The notes under the pieces: generated by a model
What the model saw: only the letters and a program-made list of their open reading frames with translations
Databases searched by the model: none
What the model was told of the DNA's origin: nothing
Part shown: positions 58,877-64,000 of the stretch, in pieces
Numbering within the stretch: the stretch's first letter is position 1
Layout: each line of letters opens with the position of its first letter
DNA from: Sphingobium jiangsuense
GTDB taxonomy: Bacteria > Pseudomonadota > Alphaproteobacteria > Sphingomonadales > Sphingomonadaceae
Direction of reading: 5' to 3'
DNA: 64,000 bases
Assembly: GCF_014196495.1 (NCBI RefSeq)
Contig: NZ_JACIDT010000004.1
Span: 62,001 to 126,000 of the forward strand
Translations under genes and position numbers: made by a program

Positions 58877-60103
58877 TCATGCGGCTCCTTCCGTTACGGG
58901 CAGGTTGTAGAGTTCGACCACATTGTCGCGCAGGATGCGCTTGCGCTGCGCGTCGGTCAGGTTGCCGGTCTGGCGGGCGAGCATCTGCCGGCTCCACGGC
59001 CAGGTGGAATCGCTGTGCGGGAAGTCGTTCGCCCACATCAGCTGCTTCTCGCCCATCAGGTCCGCCGTCAGGAAGGCAATGAAGTCGTCCTGAAAGGTCA
59101 GATAGACATTGTCGCGGAAATACTGACTCGGCATCTTCTTCATCTCGCCGATCTTCGCCCAGAAGCGGTGGCGGTTGTAGAAATGGTCCATGCGATACAT
59201 GAAATGCGGCGCCCAGCCCGCGTCCGCCTCGACGCAGACGAGCTTGAGGTCGGGGAAGCGCTCGAAGATGCGTTCCCAGATGAAGAGGCTGATGACGTCC
59301 TGATTGGCGCGGATCAGCCCCTGGAACATGTTCGCCTTCGATTTGCCGCGCTGGCCCGCCACATGGCCGACGCCCGCGCCCGCATCCCTGCCGGAGGTCA
59401 GGATGTGGAAGCTCAGCGGCAGCTTCAGCTCTACCGCCGCCTGCCACACCGGGTCGAAGCGCGGGTCGTCATAGTCGAACTCGGTCGCCGGCTCGCAGGG
59501 CATCATCACGCCGTGGAAGCCCATTTCGCGGATGCGGCGCAGGTCCTCGACCGTTTCCCCGACCGACCGCACCGCCGTCTGGCCGATGCCGTAGAGGCGG
59601 CCCGGCGCGGCGGACTGGAACTCCTGCAACCAGCGGTTATAGGCGGTGAAGCAGGCGGCCTTATAGTCCGGGTCGCGGTGATTGCAGAGCAGCATGCCCA
59701 CTGTGGGGTAGATGATTTCCCCCGCGACGCCGTCCCGCTCCTGATCGGCGATGCGCGCCTCGCCGTCCCAGCCGCCGCGATGCAGCTCCTCGAAGGTCGC
59801 GCCGTCCAGCGTGATCTCCTTGGGATCGATGCCGGCGGCGGCGGTGCCCGCGAGCGGGATTTTCATGTCCATGCGATCGACGACGAACACGTCCCCGCCC
59901 TTCTCGTTGCGCTCGACGCGCGGGGCGATGGCGCGATATTTGGGGTCGATATAGTCGATATAGGTGTTCGGCGGCTCGGTGATGTGCGAATCCGCCGAAA
60001 TCGGCAGATAGCCGAGCGGCTTCACCTCATCCCCGGCGGCGCTCGACGCATGCACCGACGCGGCGTCGAATGCGTCGCGCGCCTTGCTGGCTGCGATATC
60101 CAT
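58877..60103 (-). CDS. Amidohydrolase-2 family protein (ACMSD-like metal-dependent hydrolase)
   Basis: A 408-residue TIM-barrel hydrolase. The N-terminal metal site is ISADSHITEPPNTYIDYI, then DQERDGVAGEIIYPTVGMLL, PLSFHILTSGRD, and the C-terminal catalytic Asp in MWANDFPHSDSTWPWSR. Members of this family decarboxylate or hydrolyse aromatic acids and related compounds. It is similar over its full length to the protein at 61007-62116 on the other side of the TetR gene (SADSHITEPP, GEVIYP versus GEIIYP, YFRENIYLTFQDD versus YFRDNVYLTFQDD), so the two are paralogues from a duplication. AAAGGACAGAGAGG precedes the start. Confidence 0.9.
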   Translation of the reverse strand: MDIAASKARDAFDAASVHASSAAGDEVKPLGYLPISADSHITEPPNTYIDYIDPKYRAIAPRVERNEKGGDVFVVDRMDMKIPLAGTAAAGIDPKEITLDGATFEELHRGGWDGEARIADQERDGVAGEIIYPTVGMLLCNHRDPDYKAACFTAYNRWLQEFQSAAPGRLYGIGQTAVRSVGETVEDLRRIREMGFHGVMMPCEPATEFDYDDPRFDPVWQAAVELKLPLSFHILTSGRDAGAGVGHVAGQRGKSKANMFQGLIRANQDVISLFIWERIFERFPDLKLVCVEADAGWAPHFMYRMDHFYNRHRFWAKIGEMKKMPSQYFRDNVYLTFQDDFIAFLTADLMGEKQLMWANDFPHSDSTWPWSRQMLARQTGNLTDAQRKRILRDNVVELYNLPVTEGAA

Positions 60104-60147
60104 CCTCTCTGTCCTTTCCTCGTTTCCCGTATTTTTTCCTGTTTTTC

Positions 60148-60900
60148 CTATGGTTTCGCGATATCCGCCCGCACCGGCGGCAGGTTCGGCGCGCCCTGTC
60201 CCTTGTCGTTCTGCCCCTTGTCATCGAGTTCGCGGATGAAGAGCTGCAACGAGTGGATCATCGTTTCCAGTTCCGCATCGAACAGCGCCAGCGGCGTCGC
60301 GGGCGTGGAGGCGCGCGCAATCGCGAGATTGGGATAGAGCCGCCGGTCGAGCTGCAGATAGGCGCTTTCCATCCGGTCCCATGCCGCATCCATCGCGACA
60401 TTGTGCAACGCGACCGAGCCGTTGACGAAATTGCCGAAGATCCGCGCCCAGACGCGGTGCAGCGGATAGGGCAGGCCGCTGCGGCGGAAACCCTCATACA
60501 TCTCCTCCTGAAAGCGCAGCACCTCGGCCATGGTCGAATGGTGGGTGAACACCAGGAAGATGTCGGGATATTTGAGCGTCAGGTTGAAGAGGTTGCGGAA
60601 CACCGTGCGCAATATGTCCGGTCCCTCGATCTGGCGGTCGAAATCGACCCATTGCACCTCGGTTCTGAACAGATGGGCGAGCAGGTGGCGCTCTATCTCC
60701 GCCTTGCCCGCGACATGGTTGTAGATCGCCATCGCGGAGACGCCGAGCTGCGCCGCTATGCCGCGCACGCTGACCCGGTCGACCGAGGTGGCGAGCGCCA
60801 GATCGACGGCGGTTTTCAGGATGATCTCGCGCGACAGCCGGTCGTCGCCACGCGGCCTGCCCCGGCGCCGCGCCGGGCGATGCTGCCCCTCCTCCGCCAT
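60148..60900 (-). CDS. TetR family transcriptional regulator
   Basis: A 250-residue TetR protein. The helix-turn-helix is at about residues 28-70 (VSVRGIAAQLGVSAMAIYNH), preceded by a very basic N-terminus (RRRGRPRGDD), and followed by a helical ligand domain. Start 60900 has GGAGAGCG upstream; a frame extension of 51 codons crosses the divergent promoter and is rejected. It is divergent from the amidohydrolase at 61007 and precedes its paralogue at 58877-60103 on the same strand with a 44-nt gap. It therefore probably represses both sides. Confidence 0.9.
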   Translation of the reverse strand: MAEEGQHRPARRRGRPRGDDRLSREIILKTAVDLALATSVDRVSVRGIAAQLGVSAMAIYNHVAGKAEIERHLLAHLFRTEVQWVDFDRQIEGPDILRTVFRNLFNLTLKYPDIFLVFTHHSTMAEVLRFQEEMYEGFRRSGLPYPLHRVWARIFGNFVNGSVALHNVAMDAAWDRMESAYLQLDRRLYPNLAIARASTPATPLALFDAELETMIHSLQLFIRELDDKGQNDKGQGAPNLPPVRADIAKP

Positions 60901-60938
60901 ATTTCCGCTCTCCTTTTCGGCGCGCCGCACGACTCGGC

Positions 60939-60967
60939 TTGACGCCCTAATTAATCGACTGCATAAT
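60939..60967 (+). promoter_or_regulatory. Sigma70-like promoter of the amidohydrolase gene
   Basis: TTGACG (60939-60944), a 17-nt spacer and CATAAT (60962-60967) lie 39 nt before the GTG start. The spacing is ideal and the area is AT-rich against a GC-rich background. The minus-strand TetR gene starts 38 nt to its left. Confidence 0.6.
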
Positions 60968-60972
60968 ACAAA

Positions 60973-60992
60973 CAAATATACATGTAAATATG
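60973..60992. promoter_or_regulatory. Probable TetR operator (imperfect palindrome)
   Basis: CAAATATACATGTAAATATG is centred on CATG with 6 of 8 flanking positions symmetric on each side. It lies just downstream of the -10 element and before the Shine-Dalgarno GAGGAG, where a repressor would block transcription. Confidence 0.45.
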
Positions 60993-61006
60993 CAGAGGAG
61001 AGTTGC

Positions 61007-62116
61007 GTGGCCCCGATCATCGACAAGCCGATCATATCGGCCGATTCCCACATTACCGAGCCGCCCAGCCTGTATCAGGGCCGGGTGCCGAAGAAGTTCG
61101 CCGACACCGCGCCCCGGCTGCACCGCACCGATACGGGCGGCGAGGTGATCCTGATCGACGGCATGGCGGATCCCTTCCCGATCACCCTCGCCTCCGGCGC
61201 GGGCCTGCGCGGGCAGGCGCTGGCCGACCGCGCCAATGCGAAGCTGGAGGAATGCTTCGCGGGCGGCTGGGACCCGAAGCAGCGCCTCAAGGATCAGGAC
61301 CATGACGGCATCCATGGCGAAGTGATCTATCCCAGCCTCGGCATGTTCCTGTGCAACCACCCGGACATGGAATATAAGACCGCGATGTTCGCCGCCTATA
61401 ATGACTGGCTGGCCGAATATTGCTCGGTGGCGCGCGACCGGCTGATCGGCCTCGGCCAGACGGCGATGGAAAGCCCGGAGCAGGGCATTCGCGACCTGGA
61501 GACGATCAAGCGCATGGGCCTCAAGGGCGTAATGATGCCCGGCTATCCCGAGATCGAGGACTATGACAGCCCGATCTATGACGATTTCTGGGCGGCGGCG
61601 GCGGAGATGGACCTGCCGCTCAGCTTCCACATCCTCACCTACAAGGACGGCCTCGGAAAGGCGCGCGGGCCTAAGGTGAACGCGTTCATGTCGATCATCC
61701 GCGGCAATCAGGACATTATCGGCACGATGATCTTCAGCGGCGTGTTCGAGCGGCACCCGACCCTGAAGGTCGTGTGCGCCGAGGCCGACGCGGGCTGGGT
61801 GCCGCATTATATGTACCGCATGGACCATGCGCTGGAACGCAACCCGTGGACTGCCGGAAAATCGACATTGCAGCGCAGCCCCAGCCATTATTTCCGCGAG
61901 AACATCTATCTGACCTTCCAGGACGATCTCATCGCCCTGAAACTCAAGGATTTCTTCAACAAGCAGCGGATGATGTGGGCGAGCGATTTCCCGCATCTCG
62001 ATTCCACCTATCCGCATTCGCAATCGCTGCTGGCCGAACAGACCGCCGGACTTTCGCAGCAGGAAAAGACCTGGTTGCTGCATGACAATGTTGCCGGGCT
62101 TTACGGCCTGAACTGA
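61007..62116 (+). CDS. Amidohydrolase-2 family protein (paralogue)
   Basis: A 369-residue metal-dependent hydrolase that starts at a GTG with GAGGAG six bases upstream. The metal site is IISADSHITEPPSLY, followed by DQDHDGIHGEVIYPSLGMFL, PLSFHILTYKDGLG, VVCAEADAGWVPHYMYRMDH and the late MMWASDFPHLDSTYPHSQ. It is a full-length paralogue of the protein at 58877-60103, divergently transcribed around the TetR gene. The likely reaction is hydrolysis or non-oxidative decarboxylation of a carboxylated substrate. The product could relate to the TonB receptor downstream. Confidence 0.92.
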   Translation: MAPIIDKPIISADSHITEPPSLYQGRVPKKFADTAPRLHRTDTGGEVILIDGMADPFPITLASGAGLRGQALADRANAKLEECFAGGWDPKQRLKDQDHDGIHGEVIYPSLGMFLCNHPDMEYKTAMFAAYNDWLAEYCSVARDRLIGLGQTAMESPEQGIRDLETIKRMGLKGVMMPGYPEIEDYDSPIYDDFWAAAAEMDLPLSFHILTYKDGLGKARGPKVNAFMSIIRGNQDIIGTMIFSGVFERHPTLKVVCAEADAGWVPHYMYRMDHALERNPWTAGKSTLQRSPSHYFRENIYLTFQDDLIALKLKDFFNKQRMMWASDFPHLDSTYPHSQSLLAEQTAGLSQQEKTWLLHDNVAGLYGLN

Positions 62117-62128
62117 TCAGGAAGGAAA

Positions 62129-62281
62129 ATGGCGACGCCGGCGGAGGAAGCGCCGGCGGCCACGGGAAGCCCGACCGGCCGCGATGGCGCGCGGGCCGGG
62201 CCGAAGGGTCGCACCACCAACCACCATCCACCTGAAACACAGGGGCTGGGCCGAAAATATAACTCTTCGAGGAGGGGATAA
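62129..62281 (+). CDS. Possible 50-residue ORF coupled to the TonB receptor gene
   Basis: ATG 62129 with a strong site AGGAAGGAAA just upstream opens a 50-codon frame (MATPAEEAPAATGSPTGRDG, polar, no signal peptide) that stops with TAA overlapping the receptor ATG by one base (TAATG). The protein has no recognised family and is rich in Gly/Arg/Pro. A GC hairpin with 8-bp arms, CGCCGGCG (62136-62143 and 62151-62158), lies inside it. It may be a leader ORF or only a chance frame. Confidence 0.35.
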   Translation: MATPAEEAPAATGSPTGRDGARAGPKGRTTNHHPPETQGLGRKYNSSRRG

Positions 62282-64000
62282 TGCGACATTCATGGACCTA
62301 TGCGGGCGCGTCGCTCGCGGCACTGGCGATTGCGATGCCGGCGTCGGCGCAGGAACAGGGGCTTCAGGACATCATCGTCACCGCCCAGCGCAAGGCGGAA
62401 AACCTTCAGGACGTGCCGATCTCCGTCACCGCGCTGACGGCGGACACGCTGACGTCGGGCGGCATCAGCGACACGACCGAATTGCAGGCCGCCTCGCCCG
62501 GCCTCGTCACCTTCCAGACGGCGAACAACTTCTCGCCCTTCATCCGCGGCGTCGGCACCAACCAGACGGCGAGCGGATCGGAAGCGTCGGTCGCGCTCTA
62601 TATCGACGGCGTCTATCAGGGGCCGAAGCCGGGCAATGTGCTCGACCTGGGCGCGATCGAGCGGATCGAGGTGCTCAAGGGGCCGCAGGGCACGCTGTTC
62701 GGCCGCAACGCCACCGGCGGCGCGATCAACATCATTACCAAAGACCCGACCGCGACGCCTGAGATCAACGCGGAATTCGGCTATGGCCGCTTCGACGAAA
62801 AGACGGCCCGCGCCTATGCGTCCGGCGCGATCAGCGACACGCTGTCCGCGTCGGTGTCCTTCTCCGGCAAATGGTCGGACGGCTATATCCGCGACGTCTA
62901 CCGCAACAAGGATCAGGCGCCGGTCGAAAGCCTCAACGGCATGGTGAAGCTGAAATGGACGCCCAGCGACAGGTTCACCGCGACGCTGACGGGCGGCTAC
63001 AGCTATCTGGACGACGCGACCTTCATGTCCGCCCATGCCGAGCCCGGCACCGTCTCGACGGCCGCGGGTCTGGGTTTCCTGGCGCCGACCGGCCCGCGCG
63101 AGGCGGCGACCAGCGCGGAGGACGCGATCTCGACGGTGAAGACGGCGCGCGCCACGCTCAACGTCAATGCCGATCTGGGCCCGGTCGATCTCGTGTCGAT
63201 CACCGGCTATGTCCATATGGACGCCTATAACTTCTTCGATCTCGACAGTTCTCCCGCCAATATACTGCATCTTTCGACCGGGCAGCTCGGCCGCCAATTC
63301 TCTCAGGAATTGCAGTTGCAGAAGAATGACGGGCCGTTCCGCTGGATCGCGGGGCTTTATTATCTCCGCTTCCGCGACGGATACGACAAATTCCCCAGGC
63401 CCTATCTGTTGCAGCAGAACCTGCCGTTCGAATTCCGTCCGTCCGATCTCGTGGCCGGCACGGTGGCGCTGGCGCGCAGCGCGATCGTCACCACGGATAC
63501 CGGATCGATCTTCGGTCAGGGCACCTATGACATCGCGCCGAGCACCCGCCTCACCGCGGGCCTGCGCTACAGCATCGAGAAGAAGACGGTGGAGGGCGAG
63601 CAGTTCGCGATCAACGGCACGCCCGCGCCGGGCGCCGGCGTCGAACTGGACGCGGGCAGCGGCGGTCCCTTCGGCGCGGTGCAGAACGCGACGGTCGACC
63701 TGTCGAAAACCTTCAAGAAGCTGACCTGGCGCCTCGCGCTCGACCATGATTTCGCCGACGGCATCATGGGCTATGCGAGCTATACGCGCGGCTTCAAGAG
63801 CGGGTCGCTGAACGCCGGGATCATCAGCAACGCGCAGGTGCCCGTGAACCCGGAGGTGATCGACGCGTTCGAGGTCGGGCTGAAGTCGGAACTGTTCGAC
63901 CGCAAGCTGCGCCTGAACATCGCCGCCTTCTATTATGACTACAAGGATATACAGGTTTCGCTGGTCACCGCAGGATCGACCAGCGTGACCGAGAACGCGG
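62281..64000 (+). CDS. TonB-dependent outer-membrane receptor, N-terminal part (runs off the window)
   Basis: The frame is open to the window edge after 573 codons. It has a signal peptide (cut near PASAQ-EQG), QDIIVTAQRKAENLQDVPIS, ERIEVLKGPQGTLFGRNATGG, and barrel segments such as MGYASYTRGFKSGSLNAG and FYYDYKDIQVSLVTAG. GAGGAGGGG precedes the ATG. It follows the amidohydrolase gene and the small ORF, and probably shares their transcript. Ligand unknown. Confidence 0.93.
   Translation, partial: MRHSWTYAGASLAALAIAMPASAQEQGLQDIIVTAQRKAENLQDVPISVTALTADTLTSGGISDTTELQAASPGLVTFQTANNFSPFIRGVGTNQTASGSEASVALYIDGVYQGPKPGNVLDLGAIERIEVLKGPQGTLFGRNATGGAINIITKDPTATPEINAEFGYGRFDEKTARAYASGAISDTLSASVSFSGKWSDGYIRDVYRNKDQAPVESLNGMVKLKWTPSDRFTATLTGGYSYLDDATFMSAHAEPGTVSTAAGLGFLAPTGPREAATSAEDAISTVKTARATLNVNADLGPVDLVSITGYVHMDAYNFFDLDSSPANILHLSTGQLGRQFSQELQLQKNDGPFRWIAGLYYLRFRDGYDKFPRPYLLQQNLPFEFRPSDLVAGTVALARSAIVTTDTGSIFGQGTYDIAPSTRLTAGLRYSIEKKTVEGEQFAINGTPAPGAGVELDAGSGGPFGAVQNATVDLSKTFKKLTWRLALDHDFADGIMGYASYTRGFKSGSLNAGIISNAQVPVNPEVIDAFEVGLKSELFDRKLRLNIAAFYYDYKDIQVSLVTAGSTSVTENA

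Noticed and set aside
60758..61006. Upstream extension of the amidohydrolase frame
   Set aside because: It crosses the TetR gene and the divergent promoter; GTG 61007 has GAGGAG six bases before it.
1..64000. tRNA, rRNA, CRISPR, insertion sequence or integrase
   Set aside because: None was seen: no regularly spaced repeats, no transposase motifs, no rRNA stretches, and no cloverleaf that I could support.

Overview
The window is high-GC alphaproteobacterial DNA that reads like a sphingomonad (Sphingomonadales; a Rhizorhabdus-, Sphingobium- or Novosphingobium-like genome is my inference, not a database result). The grounds are five TonB-dependent receptors with the plug start IIVTAxRR (or a close variant), many acyl-CoA dehydrogenases, SDRs and amidohydrolases in short operons, and two sites resembling EcfG general-stress promoters. 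I see no rRNA, tRNA, CRISPR array, transposase or integrase. About 50 protein genes cover nearly all of the sequence.

Layout. 1-2565 (-): a TonB-dependent receptor with a coupled cytochrome P450 cut by the window edge. 2927-8268 (+): an aromatic-type catabolic cluster of FAH-fold hydrolase, FAD hydroxylase, Rieske oxygenase, BKACE enzyme and GntR regulator. 8300-13332: a tandem-TetR regulator divergent from an SDR / acyl-CoA dehydrogenase / SDR operon. 13448-14284: a universal stress protein. 14410-19443 (-): a complete beta-oxidation operon (acyl-CoA dehydrogenase, FadB-type bifunctional enzyme, thiolase). 19645-22034: a stress island with a cupin, a DUF465 protein and an operon of five very small hydrophilic proteins.

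22214-33804 holds a Baeyer-Villiger monooxygenase and two modules pairing an APH-like kinase with an acyl-CoA dehydrogenase, the same two domains that are fused in mammalian ACAD10/ACAD11. One module keeps its SDR. The other keeps only a 23-codon SDR remnant with a large internal deletion. An LLM flavin oxidoreductase, an AraC regulator, and a LysR regulator with an enoyl-CoA hydratase lie between them.

33872-45749: a TonB receptor divergent from a 2-oxo acid dehydrogenase operon (E1alpha, E1beta, E2 with an unusual C-terminal extension, DUF2889 protein; no E3), then a P450cam-like P450 divergent from a SnoaL-like protein, an alpha/beta hydrolase and a PQQ/haem c dehydrogenase. The two divergent promoters share a near-identical 14-bp motif, which suggests one regulon. 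45897-52192 (+): a TonB receptor, a LuxE-like/LuxC-like carboxylate reduction pair and an Old Yellow Enzyme. 52202-56863 (-): a four-gene operon of TonB receptor, kinase-like protein, DUF7064/7065-like protein and EthD-like protein. 57130-64000: two amidohydrolases with a TetR regulator, divergent from a third amidohydrolase, a possible 50-residue ORF and a fifth TonB receptor.

Taken together this is an accessory catabolic region. Receptors take up large or hydrophobic substrates; P450s, the BVMO, the Rieske enzyme, the FAD hydroxylase and the PQQ enzyme oxidise them; LuxC/LuxE and OYE-type enzymes reduce; APH/ACAD modules, the E1/E2 complex and beta-oxidation process the CoA esters. The actual substrates cannot be read from the sequence.
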